Assembly: GCF_003818135.1 (NCBI RefSeq)
Contig: NZ_RPOH01000003.1
Coordinates: 1 to 64,000, forward strand
Reading direction: 5' to 3'
Source of the DNA: Buttiauxella warmboldiae
GTDB taxonomy: Bacteria > Pseudomonadota > Gammaproteobacteria > Enterobacterales > Enterobacteriaceae
DNA length: 64,000 bases
Position 1 is the first letter of the stretch. The number at the start of each line of letters is the position of its first letter. The notes beneath the pieces were generated by a model. It saw nothing but the letters and a program-made list of their open reading frames with translations, had not been told where the DNA came from and did not search any database. Positions 37,871 to 48,236 of the stretch are shown here, one piece after another. Made by a program: the position numbers and the translations under genes.

Positions 37871-40468
37871 CTATACCGCCGTCTGGAAAATCACCCCGTC
37901 AGCCTTCTCGGTGTACTGAGAAAGCTTATCGAAGTTCAGATAACGGTAAGTATCCAGCGCCGTCTTATCAACCTGGGCCATAAAGGTCTGGTATTCGTCA
38001 GGCGTTGGCAGTTTGCCCAGCAGTGAAGCCACGGCGGCAAGCTCTGCGGAAGCCAGGAACACGTTGGCCCCGGTGCCTAAACGGTTCGGGAAGTTACGCG
38101 TAGAAGTTGAAACCACGGTAGAGCCATCCGCCACACGCGCCTGGTTCCCCATACACAGTGAACAGCCAGGGATTTCAATACGCGCACCGCTCTTACCAAA
38201 CACGCTGTAGTAGCCTTCCTCCGTTAACTGAGCGGCATCCATACGCGTTGGCGGCGCAACCCACAGACGAGTTGGCAACTGGCCTTTATGGCTATCAAGC
38301 AGCTTACCCGCCGCGCGGAAGTGGCCGATGTTGGTCATGCAAGAGCCGATAAACACTTCGTCGATTTTCTCACCGGCCACATCAGACAGCAGACGCGCGT
38401 CATCCGGATCGTTTGGCGCACACAGGATAGGTTCTTTGATCTCGTTCAGATCGATTTCGATGATCTCAGCGTATTCCGCATCGGCATCGGCCTCCAGCAA
38501 CTGAGGGTCCGCCAGCCATTTTTCCATGCCCTGGATGCGGCGCTCAAGCGTACGACGATCGCCGTAACCTTCTGCGATCATCCACTTCAGCAACACAATG
38601 TTGGAACTCAGGTACTCTTCGATCGGCTCGCGATCGAGCTTAATGGTACAGCCCGCAGCAGAACGCTCCGCGGAAGCATCGGTCAGCTCAAACGCCTGCT
38701 CAACTTTCAGCGTAGGCAGCCCTTCAATTTCCAGGATGCGGCCAGAGAAGATGTTTTTCTTACCTTTCTTCTCAACGGTCAGCAGGCCTTGTTTAATGGC
38801 ATACAGCGGGATCGCGTGAACCAGGTCACGCAGGGTGATGCCCGGCTGCATTTTGCCTTTAAAGCGCACCAGCACCGACTCAGGCATATCCAGCGGCATC
38901 ACACCGGTTGCCGCCGCAAATGCCACCAGCCCGGAACCTGCCGGGAAGGAAATCCCGATAGGGAAACGAGTGTGGGAGTCACCGCCCGTACCGACGGTAT
39001 CCGGCAGCAGCATACGGTTCAGCCAGGAGTGGATAACACCATCGCCCGGACGCAGCGAGACGCCGCCACGGTTCATAATGAAGTCCGGCAGCGTGTGGTG
39101 AGTATTCACATCCACCGGCTTTGGATAAGCCGCAGTGTGGCAGAAGGACTGCATCACCAAATCAGCGGAGAAGCCCAGGCAGGCCAGGTCTTTCAGTTCA
39201 TCACGGGTCATGGGACCGGTGGTGTCCTGAGAACCGACAGACGTCATTTTTGGTTCGCAGTACTGGTTCGGGCGAATGCCTTCCACGCCACAAGCGCGGC
39301 CCACCATTTTCTGTGCCAGAGAGAAGCCGCGAGTGCTTGCGACAACGTCTTTTGCCTGCACGAAGACTTCGCTACGTGGCAGATTCAGCGCTTCACGAGC
39401 TTTGGTTGTCAGACCGCGACCGATGATCAGCGGAATACGCCCACCGGCACGAACTTCGTCCAGCAGCACGTCGGTTTTCAGCTCAAAGTTAGCGATAACT
39501 TCGTTGGTTTCATGGTTACGCACTTCGCCTTTATATGGATAGATGTCGATAACATCGCCCATGTTCAGGTCGTTTACGTCAACTTCGATTGGCAGCGCGC
39601 CCGCATCTTCCATGGTGTTAAAGAAGATTGGTGCAATTTTACCGCCGAGCACCACGCCGCCGCCGCGCTTGTTCGGCACGTTCGGGATGTCGTCGCCCAT
39701 AAACCACAGCACGGAGTTGGTTGCAGATTTACGAGAAGAACCCGTACCCACAACGTCACCCACATATGCCAGCGGGAAACCTTTTTTGTTTAACGCTTCG
39801 ATCTGTTTGATCGGGCCAACGCTTCCAGGCTGATCCGGTTCGATACCTTCACGGGCGTTTTTCAGCATCGCTAATGCGTGCAAAGGAATGTCCGGGCGTG
39901 ACCAGGCATCAGGTGCCGGAGACAGGTCATCGGTGTTGGTTTCACCGGTGACTTTAAATACGGTAACGGTGATTTTCTCAGCCAGTTTAGGGCGCGACAG
40001 GAACCACTCGGCATCAGCCCAGGATTTCAGCACTTGTTGTGCGTGGGTATTGCCCGCTTTGGCTTTCTCTTCCACATCATAGAAGTTATCGAACATCAGC
40101 AGCGTGTGGGACAGCGCCTTAGCTGCGATCGGGGCCAGTTTTTCATTATCCAGCGCGTCAATCAGCGGGTGAATGTTGTAGCCACCTTGCATAGTGCCAA
40201 GCAGTTCTACAGCTTTCTCTGGGGAGATTAACGGGGAGGTCGCCTCACCTTTAGTGAGGGCAGCCAGGAAACCGGCTTTAACATAGGCGGCTTCATCAAC
40301 GCCCGGCGGAACACGATTAGTAATAAGATCTAAAAGGAATTCTTCTTCCCCCGCAGGAGGGGTTTTCAGCAGCTCGACCAGTGCGGCCATTTGGGATGCT
40401 TCTAAAGGTTTTGCAACAATCCCATCTGCAGCACGTTCGGCTACGTGCTTACGGTATTCTTCTAGCAC
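37871..40468 (-). CDS. acnB: Bifunctional aconitate hydratase 2 / 2-methylisocitrate dehydratase
   Basis: AcnB is the main TCA-cycle aconitase in growing cells and binds mRNA as an apoprotein. It is 865 aa like E. coli: an N-terminal HEAT-like domain (1-160), the swivel domain 4 placed N-terminally (~165-370), and the catalytic core with cluster cysteines in GSCMTN (near 710) and GCSLCMGN (near 769, 772). The frame is open from 40495, but GTG at 40468, 7 bases after AGGAG, gives [14 protein letters not shown] as in E. coli. It is monocistronic with its own promoter. Confidence 0.97.
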   Translation of the reverse strand: MLEEYRKHVAERAADGIVAKPLEASQMAALVELLKTPPAGEEEFLLDLITNRVPPGVDEAAYVKAGFLAALTKGEATSPLISPEKAVELLGTMQGGYNIHPLIDALDNEKLAPIAAKALSHTLLMFDNFYDVEEKAKAGNTHAQQVLKSWADAEWFLSRPKLAEKITVTVFKVTGETNTDDLSPAPDAWSRPDIPLHALAMLKNAREGIEPDQPGSVGPIKQIEALNKKGFPLAYVGDVVGTGSSRKSATNSVLWFMGDDIPNVPNKRGGGVVLGGKIAPIFFNTMEDAGALPIEVDVNDLNMGDVIDIYPYKGEVRNHETNEVIANFELKTDVLLDEVRAGGRIPLIIGRGLTTKAREALNLPRSEVFVQAKDVVASTRGFSLAQKMVGRACGVEGIRPNQYCEPKMTSVGSQDTTGPMTRDELKDLACLGFSADLVMQSFCHTAAYPKPVDVNTHHTLPDFIMNRGGVSLRPGDGVIHSWLNRMLLPDTVGTGGDSHTRFPIGISFPAGSGLVAFAAATGVMPLDMPESVLVRFKGKMQPGITLRDLVHAIPLYAIKQGLLTVEKKGKKNIFSGRILEIEGLPTLKVEQAFELTDASAERSAAGCTIKLDREPIEEYLSSNIVLLKWMIAEGYGDRRTLERRIQGMEKWLADPQLLEADADAEYAEIIEIDLNEIKEPILCAPNDPDDARLLSDVAGEKIDEVFIGSCMTNIGHFRAAGKLLDSHKGQLPTRLWVAPPTRMDAAQLTEEGYYSVFGKSGARIEIPGCSLCMGNQARVADGSTVVSTSTRNFPNRLGTGANVFLASAELAAVASLLGKLPTPDEYQTFMAQVDKTALDTYRYLNFDKLSQYTEKADGVIFQTAV

Positions 40469-40571
40469 GACGGTTCTCCTCGCTCTCATTGTCATTATCG
40501 GTTCCGGCTATGCTCTTCACGCTCCTGTGAGACAGCAGTTTGCAGGGTCAATGCCCGGTTCCGCGATGGGC

Positions 40572-40600
40572 AGCATAGCAGGATTTTCAGGGAGGGTGAA
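40572..40600 (-). promoter_or_regulatory. Putative acnB promoter
   Basis: On the minus strand TTCACC (40600-40595) and TATGCT (40577-40572) are spaced by 17 bases. Transcription would begin about 95-100 bases before the acnB GTG, similar to the E. coli acnB leader length. Confidence 0.5.
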
Positions 40601-40682
40601 TGTGTTTACAAAAAAGCAACATTAAATACAGGCTGAATCGTTACGAATCGCGGCGAAGCTGTCAGAGGGAAGTTTCGTTGAC

Positions 40683-40706
40683 AAAAAAACCGCCTTTCGG
40701 CGGCTC
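40683..40706 (-). terminator. Orphan Rho-independent terminator upstream of acnB
   Basis: On the minus strand CCGCC-GAAA-GGCGG is followed by seven T. It ends a minus-strand transcript that starts after the lpd terminator (41031-41057), yet no gene lies in between, so it suggests a small RNA or a lost gene. Confidence 0.8.
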
Positions 40707-41030
40707 GTTTGTCTCTTCAGGGTGGTAGCACACGATGAGGAGAAATATTTTGTGGCAAACCTAATACGAGAGCTATTTTGCCTTCTGGAATATACAGGTG
40801 CAAGATAAACTGTTTGTTTTGTGCACACCAACTTAAAAATAGATGCAACTCTTTGCAAACATTAAATCACCATATCCCAACACACCACTTTTATTTATAT
40901 TCATAAGCGGCCTGCTTCGCTGGTGTAGCAGCCAGTCACCGGGCCCGGAAGCAGTTCATCCTTCCTGCGTGGCAAATCTAATACTCTTGTCACCCGGCAG
41001 CCACGCCGGATAACGCTACGCTTTTCCCAC
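40707..41030 (-). other. Unexplained intergenic region between lpd and the orphan terminator
   Basis: About 320 bases without a credible ORF. The motif GTGGCAAAYCTAATAC occurs twice on the + strand (40752-40767 and 40969-40984). Around 40912-40955 the minus strand reads CTGCTTC...GAAGCAG, enclosing GCTG-CTACAC-CAGC and the palindrome CCGGGCCCGG, so a branched RNA fold is possible. A weak minus-strand promoter (TTGCAA, 17 bases, TAAGTT; about 40857-40829) could drive a ~130-nt transcript ending at the orphan terminator. E. coli has yacH in this gap. Candidate small RNA; not recognised. Confidence 0.4.
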
Positions 41031-41057
41031 AAAAAACGGCCCCGCAGGGCCGCTTGG
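41031..41057 (-). terminator. Rho-independent terminator of lpd
   Basis: On the minus strand GCGGCCC-TGCG-GGGCCGT is followed by TTTTTG. It lies 14 bases beyond the lpd stop and ends the pdhR-aceEF-lpd operon. Confidence 0.88.
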
Positions 41058-41071
41058 TCAAATCCGGAAAG

Positions 41072-42496
41072 TTACTTTTTCTTCGCTTTCGGGTTTGGCA
41101 GGTCGGTGATGCTACCTTCGAAGATCTCAGCCGCCAGACCTACAGACTCGTGCAGAGTCGGGTGCGCGTGGATGGTAAGCGCGATGTCTTCAGCGTCACA
41201 ACCCATTTCGATAGCCAGACCGATTTCGCCCAACAGCTCGCCGCCGTTAGTCCCGACAATCGCACCACCGATAACACGGTGAGTTTCTTTGTCGAAAATC
41301 AGTTTGGTCATACCGTCTGCGCAATCGGAAGCGATAGCACGGCCAGAAGCAGCCCACGGGAAGGTGGCGGTTTCGTAGCTGATGCCTTTTTCTTTCGCTT
41401 CTTTCTCGGTCAGACCTACCCATGCAACTTCTGGTTCGGTATAGGCGATTGAAGGGATCACTTTCGGGTCGAAGTAGTGCTTCATGCCGGCGATAACTTC
41501 AGCGGCAACGTGGCCTTCGTGAACACCTTTGTGAGCCAGCATTGGCTGGCCGACGATATCGCCGATAGCATAGATGTGCGGCACGTTAGTGCGCATTTGC
41601 TTGTCGGTACGAATGAAGCCACGCTCGTCAACTTCAACGCCAGCAGCGCCTGCATCGAGCAGCTTACCGTTAGGTACGCGGCCGATTGCCACCAGAACCG
41701 CGTCATAACGCTGTGGTTCAGCAGGGGCTTTTTTGCCTTCCATTGTGACGTAGATTCCATCTTCTTTGGCTTCTACCGCCGTCACTTTGGTTTCCAGCAT
41801 CAGGTTGAACTGCTTGCTGATACGCTTGGTGAAGACTTTCACCACGTCTTTGTCGGCAGCCGGGATAACCTGGTCGAACATTTCAACCACGTCAATTTCT
41901 GAACCCAGCGCGTGATACACGGTGCCCATTTCCAGACCGATGATACCGCCGCCCATAACCAGCATGCGTTTTGGTACGGATTTCAGTTCCAGTGCGTCGG
42001 TAGAATCCCACACGCGTGGATCTTCATGCGGAATGAATGGCAGTTGAATCGGACGAGAACCCGCCGCGATGATTGCGTTGTCGAAAGTGATAGTCGTTGG
42101 ACCATTTTCCCCTTCAACAACCAGGGTGTTAGCACCGGTAAATTTACCCAGGCCGTTCACCACTTTAACTTTACGACCTTTCGCCATACCGGACAGGCCA
42201 CCAGTCAACTGGTTAATAACCTTTTCTTTCCAGGTACGGATTTTGTCGATGTCAGTTTTCGGCTCGCCGAAAACGATGCCGTGCTCAGCCAGTGCTTTCG
42301 CTTCTTCGATAACTTTAGCAACGTGCAGCAGGGCTTTAGAAGGGATACAGCCAACGTTCAGACAAACACCGCCGAGGGTGCTGTAACGTTCTACAATGAC
42401 GGTCTCCAGACCTAAATCAGCGCAACGGAATGCAGCAGAGTAACCTGCCGGGCCTGCCCCAAGTACCACGACCTGAGTTTTGATTTCAGTACTCAT
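41072..42496 (-). CDS. lpd: Dihydrolipoyl dehydrogenase (E3)
   Basis: Lpd reoxidises lipoyl groups with NAD+ in the pyruvate and 2-oxoglutarate dehydrogenase complexes and in glycine cleavage. The 474-aa flavoprotein has the FAD motif VVVLGAGPAGYSAA, the redox disulfide GGVCLNVGCIPSKA (Cys pair near 45 and 50), the NAD fold MGGGIIGLEMGT, and the C-terminal HAHPTLHE active-site His-Glu. Two adjacent ATGs exist; the second (42496) is better spaced from AAGAGGT. It follows aceF by about 200 bases that hold a terminator, so it also likely has its own promoter. Confidence 0.97.
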   Translation of the reverse strand: MSTEIKTQVVVLGAGPAGYSAAFRCADLGLETVIVERYSTLGGVCLNVGCIPSKALLHVAKVIEEAKALAEHGIVFGEPKTDIDKIRTWKEKVINQLTGGLSGMAKGRKVKVVNGLGKFTGANTLVVEGENGPTTITFDNAIIAAGSRPIQLPFIPHEDPRVWDSTDALELKSVPKRMLVMGGGIIGLEMGTVYHALGSEIDVVEMFDQVIPAADKDVVKVFTKRISKQFNLMLETKVTAVEAKEDGIYVTMEGKKAPAEPQRYDAVLVAIGRVPNGKLLDAGAAGVEVDERGFIRTDKQMRTNVPHIYAIGDIVGQPMLAHKGVHEGHVAAEVIAGMKHYFDPKVIPSIAYTEPEVAWVGLTEKEAKEKGISYETATFPWAASGRAIASDCADGMTKLIFDKETHRVIGGAIVGTNGGELLGEIGLAIEMGCDAEDIALTIHAHPTLHESVGLAAEIFEGSITDLPNPKAKKK

Positions 42497-42667
42497 CATG
42501 ACCTCTTAATTTATTTCCGGCGATCCTGGGTACTTTGACGCCCATTGCCACCGGGACGTTCTATCCGCCCGCAGTTTACAAAATTGTTAACAATTTTGAA
42601 ACAACAAACGGCAAACGAATTGTCCTTTGCATCAGATAATCTCGAACAGCATCACGAGATTACCAGA

Positions 42668-42695
42668 AAAAAGCCGACCGAAGGGTCGGCTTTTT
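42668..42695 (-). terminator. Terminator between aceF and lpd
   Basis: AAAAAGCCGACC-GAAG-GGTCGGCTTTTT is a perfect 12-bp stem just after the aceF stop. It should reduce but not abolish read-through to lpd, allowing separate lpd expression for the other lipoate complexes. Confidence 0.85.
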
Positions 42696-42698
42696 GGC

Positions 42699-44582
42699 TT
42701 ACATCACCAGGCGGCGAATATCGGCCAGCGTATTGTTGATGATGGTGATAAAGCGCGCGCCATCAGCACCGTCAATCACGCGGTGGTCGAAGGAAAGAGA
42801 CATCGGCATCATCAGACGCGGAGTGAACTCTTTACCATTCCAGACCGGCTCTATAGCCGACTTAGAGACACCCAGGATAGCCACTTCCGGCGCGTTAACG
42901 ATTGGCGCGAAGTGAGTCGTCCCGATACCGCCGAGGCTAGAGATAGTGAAGCAACCGCCCTGCATTTCGCCAGCGGTCAGCTTGCCATCGCGAGCTTTCT
43001 TAGAAATAGCCATCAGTTCGCGAGACAACTCAGAGATGCTCTTCTTGTTCACATCTTTGAACACCGGAACCACCAGACCGTTTGGCGTATCAACCGCCAC
43101 ACCGATGTTGATGTATTTCTTCAGCGTCAGCTTCTGGCCGTCTTCAGACAGAGAACTGTTGAAGCGAGGCATCTGCTCAAGAGCCGCAGCAACCGCTTTC
43201 ATGATGAACACCACAGGCGTGAACTTCACATCCAGCTTACGCTTGGCCGCTTCGTCGTTCTGCTGCTTACGGAACGCTTCCAGGTCAGTAATATCTGTTT
43301 TGTCGAAGTGCGTAACGTGCGGGATCATCACCCAGTTACGGCTCAGGTTGGCACCAGAGATTTTCTGGATACGGCCCAGTTCAACTTCTTCGATTTCGCC
43401 GAACTTGCTGAAATCAACTTTCGGCCATGGCAGCATGCCAGGCAGACCGCCGCCGCTAGCCGCAGCTGGTGCAGATTCTGCACGCTTAACCGCGTCTTTC
43501 ACGTAAGCCTGAACGTCTTCGCGCAGGATACGACCTTTACGGCCAGTCCCTTTCACTTTCGCCAGGTTCACACCGAACTCACGCGCCAGACGGCGAATCA
43601 GTGGGGTGGCGTGAACATATGCGTCGTTTTCAGCGAATTCAGTTTTGCCGGAAGCCGCAGCTGGCGCCGCAGTGGGTTTCTGAGCTGCTGCCGCAGGAGC
43701 CGGAGCTGCTGCTTCTTGCTTAGCGGCAGGAGCAGGTGCTGCGCCTTCCACTTCAAAGACCATAATCAGAGAACCGGTAGACACTTTGTCGCCAGTATTG
43801 ATTTTGATTTCTTTTACCACGCCCGCGAACGGAGCCGGGACTTCCATAGAAGCTTTGTCGCCTTCTACGGTGATCAGTGATTGTTCAGCGGCCACTTTAT
43901 CGCCCACTTTAACCATCACTTCAGTCACTTCAACTTCGTCACCGCCGATGTCTGGCACGTTCACTTCTTTCGAGCCAGAAGCCGCAGGTGCAGCAGCCGG
44001 AGCCGCTTCAGCTTTAGTTTCTGTAGCAGCCGGTGCAGCACCTGCTACTTCGAAGACCATAATCAGGGAACCGGTAGACACTTTGTCGCCAGTGTTGATT
44101 TTGATTTCTTTTACCACGCCTGCGAACGCTGCCGGGACTTCCATAGAAGCTTTGTCACCTTCAACGGTGATCAGAGACTGTTCTGCTTCTACTTTGTCGC
44201 CAACTTTAACCATGATCTCGGTAACTTCAACTTCATCACCGCCGATGTCTGGCACGTTCACTTCTTTCGCCGTAGCTGCTGCCGGAGCGGCCGCTGGCGC
44301 TGCTTCTTTCTTCTCTTCAGCCGGAGCTGGTGCCGCTTGCGCTGCACCTTCGGCGGATTCGAAAATCATCACCAGTTTGCCGGTTTCAACTTTGTCACCC
44401 ACCGCAACTTTGATCTCTTTGACCACGCCTGCTTGCGGAGAAGGGACTTCCATTGAAGCCTTGTCACCTTCCACGGAGATGATGGACTGGTCAACTTCAA
44501 CCTTGTCGCCCACTTTCACCATGATTTCGGTCACTTCAACTTCGTCTGCACCGATGTCCGGTACTTTGATTTCGATAGCCAT
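42699..44582 (-). CDS. aceF: Dihydrolipoyl acetyltransferase, E2 of pyruvate dehydrogenase
   Basis: AceF forms the 24-mer core of the pyruvate dehydrogenase complex and transfers acetyl groups to CoA. The 627-aa protein (E. coli 630) has three lipoyl domains, each with the lipoylated lysine in [10 protein letters not shown] (near 41, 144, 242), Ala/Pro-rich linkers, a peripheral subunit-binding domain (about 325-360, [16 protein letters not shown]) and the catalytic domain with [15 protein letters not shown]. The second and third lipoyl repeats are nearly identical at DNA level with a 297-bp period. It starts 15 bases after aceE. Confidence 0.97.
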   Translation of the reverse strand: MAIEIKVPDIGADEVEVTEIMVKVGDKVEVDQSIISVEGDKASMEVPSPQAGVVKEIKVAVGDKVETGKLVMIFESAEGAAQAAPAPAEEKKEAAPAAAPAAATAKEVNVPDIGGDEVEVTEIMVKVGDKVEAEQSLITVEGDKASMEVPAAFAGVVKEIKINTGDKVSTGSLIMVFEVAGAAPAATETKAEAAPAAAPAASGSKEVNVPDIGGDEVEVTEVMVKVGDKVAAEQSLITVEGDKASMEVPAPFAGVVKEIKINTGDKVSTGSLIMVFEVEGAAPAPAAKQEAAAPAPAAAAQKPTAAPAAASGKTEFAENDAYVHATPLIRRLAREFGVNLAKVKGTGRKGRILREDVQAYVKDAVKRAESAPAAASGGGLPGMLPWPKVDFSKFGEIEEVELGRIQKISGANLSRNWVMIPHVTHFDKTDITDLEAFRKQQNDEAAKRKLDVKFTPVVFIMKAVAAALEQMPRFNSSLSEDGQKLTLKKYINIGVAVDTPNGLVVPVFKDVNKKSISELSRELMAISKKARDGKLTAGEMQGGCFTISSLGGIGTTHFAPIVNAPEVAILGVSKSAIEPVWNGKEFTPRLMMPMSLSFDHRVIDGADGARFITIINNTLADIRRLVM

Positions 44583-44597
44583 TTTATTCTTTACCTC

Positions 44598-47261
44598 TTA
44601 TGCCAGACGCGGGTTGACTTTATCTGCATCGATATTGAATTTGGTGATAGCGTCTGCCACCACTTTCTTATCGATTTCGCCACGTTTAGCCAGTTCGCCA
44701 AGTGCTGCAACAACCACATAAGATGCGTCCACTTCGAAGTGGTGACGCAGGTTTTCGCGGCTGTCTGAACGACCGAAGCCATCAGTACCCAGTACACGGT
44801 AATCGCTTGCCGGGATGAAGTTACGGATCTGCTCAGCGAACAGTTTCATATAGTCAGTAGATGCCACGGCCGGTGCATCGCTCAGAATCTGAGCCACATA
44901 CGGTACGCGCGGTTCCGCAGTTGGGTGCAGCATATTCCAGCGCTCACAATCCTGGCCATCACGCGCCAGTTCAGTGAAGGAAGTTACGCTGAACACATCA
45001 GAGCCAACGCCGTAATCTTTAGCCAGGATCTGTGCTGCGTCACGTACGTGACGCAGGATAGAACCGGAGCCCATCAGCTGAACTTTACCTTTGCTACCTG
45101 CAACTGTTTCCAGTTTGTAGATACCTTTACGGATGCCCTCTTCCGCGCCTTCTGGCATGGCTGGCATGTGGTAGTTTTCGTTCAGCGTGGTGATGTAGTA
45201 ATAAATGTTCTCCTGCGCTTCACCGTACATACGCACCAGGCCGTCATGCATGATGACTGCAACTTCGTAAGCGTAAGCTGGATCGTAAGAGATACAGTTA
45301 GGGATAGTCAGCGACTGAATATGGCTGTGGCCATCTTCATGCTGCAGACCTTCACCGTTAAGCGTAGTACGACCGGAAGTCCCGCCGACCAGGAAGCCAC
45401 GCGCCTGTTGGTCACCCGCCGCCCAGCACAGGTCGCCGATACGCTGGAAACCAAACATCGAGTAGTAGATGTAGAACGGGATCATTGGCAGATCGTTGGT
45501 GCTGTAAGAGGTCGCAGCAGCCAGCCAGGATGAACCTGCGCCCAGCTCGTTGATACCTTCCTGCAGGATCTGACCTTTCTCGTCTTCTTTATAGTATGCA
45601 ACCTGCTCACGGTCCTGCGGGGTGTACTGCTGGCCGTTCGGGCTGTAAATACCAATCTGACGGAACAGACCTTCCATACCGAAAGTACGCGCTTCATCGG
45701 CAATGATTGGAACCAGACGGTCTTTGATAGACGGGTTCTTCAGCATTACGTTCAGGGCACGCACGAAAGCGATAGTGGTGGAGATTTCTTTGTTCTGCTC
45801 ATCTAACAGAGAGCTGAAGTCTGCAAGTGTTGGCAGTTCCAGTTTCTCGGTGAATTTTGGCAGGCGAGTCGGCAGGTAGCCGTTCAGTTTTTCGCGCTGG
45901 CCGTGCAGATATTTGTACTCTTCACTGCCTTCTTCGAACTTGATGTAAGGCAGTTTTTCAATTTCAGCATCGGTCACCGGCACATTGAAACGGTCACGCA
46001 CATAGCGCACGCCGTCCATGTTCATTTTCTTAACCTGGTGGGCGATGTTTTTACCTTCGGCAGTTTCACCCATGCCATAACCTTTAACGGTATGAGCCAG
46101 GATGACAGTTGCTTTGCCTTTGGTTTCCTGTGCATTTCTCAGCGCAGCGTAGATTTTCTTCGGATCGTGGCCGCCACGGTTCAGCGCCCAAATCTCATCG
46201 TCGGACATATCTTTAACCAGTGCGGCAGTTTCTGGATAACGACCGAAGAAGTGCTCACGAACGTAGGCACCGTTTTTAGATTTGAAGGTCTGGTAGTCGC
46301 CGTCAACGGTTTCGCCCATCAGCTGCAGCAGCTTGCCGCTGGTGTCTTTACGCAGCAGCTCGTCCCAACGAGAACCCCAAATCACTTTGATCACGTTCCA
46401 GCCGGCGCCCGCGAAGATGCCCTCCAGTTCATTAATGATTTTGCCGTTACCGGTTACTGGGCCATCAAGACGCTGCAAGTTACAGTTAATGATGAAGCAC
46501 AGGTTGTCCAGCTTTTCACGGGTAGCGATAGTGATCGCACCTTTGGATTCTGGCTCATCCATCTCACCATCGCCCAGGAACGCGTAAACGCGCTGTGCGG
46601 AGGTGTCTTTCAGGCCGCGGTGTTCCAGGTATTTCTGGAATTTAGCCTGATAGATTGCACCGATTGGACCCAGACCCATAGAGACGGTCGGGAACTGCCA
46701 GAATTCAGGCATCAGTTTCGGGTGCGGATAAGAGGAGAGACCATTACCGTGAACTTCCTGACGGAAATTGTTCATCTGCTCTTCGGTCAGGCGGCCTTCA
46801 AGGAAAGCACGTGCGTAAACGCCTGGGGAGATGTGGCCCTGGAAGTACACCAGATCGCCGCCGTCTTTCGCATTGCGCGCGCGGAAGAAGTGGTTGAAAC
46901 ACACGTCATACACGGTTGCAGAAGACTGGAAAGAGGACATATGGCCGCCCAGATCGAGGTCTTTTTTAGACGCACGCAGCACGGTCATAATGGCGTTCCA
47001 ACGGATAGCAGAACGAATACGGCGTTCCAGCTCCAGATTCCCCGGGTATTCCGGCTCATCTTCAACGGCGATGGAGTTTACGTACTGGCGGGCAGCAGAA
47101 CCTTCTGCAACTTTTACTCCACCTTTACGGGCTTCGCTCAGTAACTGGTCGATCAGGTACTGGGCGCGCTCAACACCTTCTTCACGGATGACCGATTCGA
47201 TCGCCTGTTGCCAGTCGCGAGTTTCGATCGGATCCACGTCATTTGGGAAACGTTCTGACAT
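44598..47261 (-). CDS. aceE: Pyruvate dehydrogenase E1 component
   Basis: AceE is the thiamine-diphosphate-dependent homodimeric E1 that decarboxylates pyruvate and acetylates E2. The 887-aa length equals E. coli. The ThDP motif GDGEMDEPES...NLQRLDG is near residue 230; HNTP-like DLNRGGHDPKK and the loop at KGYGMG are present; the C-terminal third is the transketolase C domain. It is the second gene of the pdhR-aceE-aceF-lpd operon; pdhR lies upstream across a 149-base gap with a strong hairpin. Confidence 0.97.
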   Translation of the reverse strand: MSERFPNDVDPIETRDWQQAIESVIREEGVERAQYLIDQLLSEARKGGVKVAEGSAARQYVNSIAVEDEPEYPGNLELERRIRSAIRWNAIMTVLRASKKDLDLGGHMSSFQSSATVYDVCFNHFFRARNAKDGGDLVYFQGHISPGVYARAFLEGRLTEEQMNNFRQEVHGNGLSSYPHPKLMPEFWQFPTVSMGLGPIGAIYQAKFQKYLEHRGLKDTSAQRVYAFLGDGEMDEPESKGAITIATREKLDNLCFIINCNLQRLDGPVTGNGKIINELEGIFAGAGWNVIKVIWGSRWDELLRKDTSGKLLQLMGETVDGDYQTFKSKNGAYVREHFFGRYPETAALVKDMSDDEIWALNRGGHDPKKIYAALRNAQETKGKATVILAHTVKGYGMGETAEGKNIAHQVKKMNMDGVRYVRDRFNVPVTDAEIEKLPYIKFEEGSEEYKYLHGQREKLNGYLPTRLPKFTEKLELPTLADFSSLLDEQNKEISTTIAFVRALNVMLKNPSIKDRLVPIIADEARTFGMEGLFRQIGIYSPNGQQYTPQDREQVAYYKEDEKGQILQEGINELGAGSSWLAAATSYSTNDLPMIPFYIYYSMFGFQRIGDLCWAAGDQQARGFLVGGTSGRTTLNGEGLQHEDGHSHIQSLTIPNCISYDPAYAYEVAVIMHDGLVRMYGEAQENIYYYITTLNENYHMPAMPEGAEEGIRKGIYKLETVAGSKGKVQLMGSGSILRHVRDAAQILAKDYGVGSDVFSVTSFTELARDGQDCERWNMLHPTAEPRVPYVAQILSDAPAVASTDYMKLFAEQIRNFIPASDYRVLGTDGFGRSDSRENLRHHFEVDASYVVVAALGELAKRGEIDKKVVADAITKFNIDADKVNPRLA

Positions 47262-47302
47262 GGGTGGTATTCCTTATCTGTGTCTAATACGTTGATTATC
47301 TG

Positions 47303-47351
47303 GAACCTGTCCCATTGTGCTTTCCTTGAAAAAACACAATAAGACAGGTTC
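47303..47351 (-). promoter_or_regulatory. Hairpin in the pdhR-aceE intergenic region
   Basis: GAACCTGTC (47303-47311) pairs with GACAGGTTC (47343-47351), and ATTGTG with CACAAT inside, with a CTTTCC-rich loop. It may stabilise aceEF mRNA or attenuate read-through from pdhR; no T-run follows on the minus strand. Confidence 0.5.
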
Positions 47352-47410
47352 TGCGTTTAGTTGCCGCGCTCTAAAAATTGGCGCTTTTGAGAACCTGAAA
47401 GTTCAGGCTC

Positions 47411-48175
47411 TTATTCCTTACGTTGCTGTAAGCGCCGCAGAGAACGTTCCCGGCGGCTCTGTTCGCGGCTGCGATCCAGCAATATTTCTTCGATAAATGC
47501 CAGGTGACGGTGCGACGCTTCGCGCGCCTGCTCCGGCTCCCGTGCCATAATCGCCGCAAAAATGCTGGCGCGATGGCTGCTCACTTGCGCCAGCATTTCA
47601 CGGCGCGCGTAGAGCAATTCAAAATTCTGACGAACGTTTTGTTCGAGCATCGGTGACATGCAGCGCAGTAAGTGTAGTAGCACTACGTTGTGGGCGGCTT
47701 CCGTTACGGCGATTTGATACTGCATAACCGCGTCAGATTCAGCATCCAGGTCGCCGCTCTCTTGCGCTTGTTCAATGGCCAGATGGCAGTCGCCAATACG
47801 TTTGAGATCTTCGTCGGTACCACGCAATGCCGCGTAATAGGCCGCGATACCTTCAAGTGCGTGGCGGGTTTCGAGCAGATCAAACTGGGATTCAGGATGG
47901 TCAGACAGCAGTTCGACCAGCGGGTCGCTTAAACTTTGCCAAAGACTGTTCTGGACAAAAGTACCGCCGCCCTGACGACGAAGCAGCAGTCCCTTCGCTT
48001 CGAGACGCTGAATGGCCTCGCGCAGTGAAGGACGAGAAACGTCGAACTGTTTCGCCAATTCGCGCTCTGGTGGGAGTTTTTCGCCGGGACGCAAGGTTCC
48101 CTCGAGGATCAGAAACTCCAACTGCTGCTCAATCACATCGGATAGTTTTGGCTGGCGGATTTTGCTGTAGGCCAT
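47411..48175 (-). CDS. pdhR: Pyruvate-sensing GntR-family repressor PdhR
   Basis: PdhR represses its own operon and several respiratory genes, and is released by pyruvate. The 254-aa protein has a GntR winged helix (residues ~9-77, [26 protein letters not shown]) and an all-helical FCD effector domain with the metal-site histidines (HNVV, SHRHL). The frame is open from 48238, but [13 protein letters not shown] at 48175 is the family start. It heads the operon; its operator lies at 48237-48253. Confidence 0.97.
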   Translation of the reverse strand: MAYSKIRQPKLSDVIEQQLEFLILEGTLRPGEKLPPERELAKQFDVSRPSLREAIQRLEAKGLLLRRQGGGTFVQNSLWQSLSDPLVELLSDHPESQFDLLETRHALEGIAAYYAALRGTDEDLKRIGDCHLAIEQAQESGDLDAESDAVMQYQIAVTEAAHNVVLLHLLRCMSPMLEQNVRQNFELLYARREMLAQVSSHRASIFAAIMAREPEQAREASHRHLAFIEEILLDRSREQSRRERSLRRLQQRKE

Positions 48176-48236
48176 GTGTTCCCTGTCTCTGCCATTAGCG
48201 CTGATGCCCATCAGATCTCTATTTTTCAGGGCAGTC

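Noticed and set aside
38288-39793. 501-codon + strand ORF opposite acnB
   Set aside because: Antisense to a highly conserved gene; low-complexity H/R/Q-rich product; no start context. A shadow of biased codon use.
40622-40858. 78-codon minus-strand ORF upstream of acnB
   Set aside because: It runs through the orphan terminator hairpin, has no ribosome site and an odd Ser/Arg-rich composition; more likely non-coding.
41003-41020. Possible REP unit (GCCGGATAACGC) after lpd
   Set aside because: Only one arm is present and the inverted partner is missing, so it was not called as a REP.
42627-43880. 417-codon + strand ORF opposite aceF
   Set aside because: Antisense to the aceF catalytic and linker region; no domain; aceF itself is certain.
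43741-44582. Regularly spaced repeats suggestive of an array
   Set aside because: They are the coding repeats of the AceF lipoyl domains, not a CRISPR or satellite.
45903-47144. 413-codon + strand ORF opposite aceE
   Set aside because: Antisense shadow of aceE with Phe/His-rich composition and no motifs.
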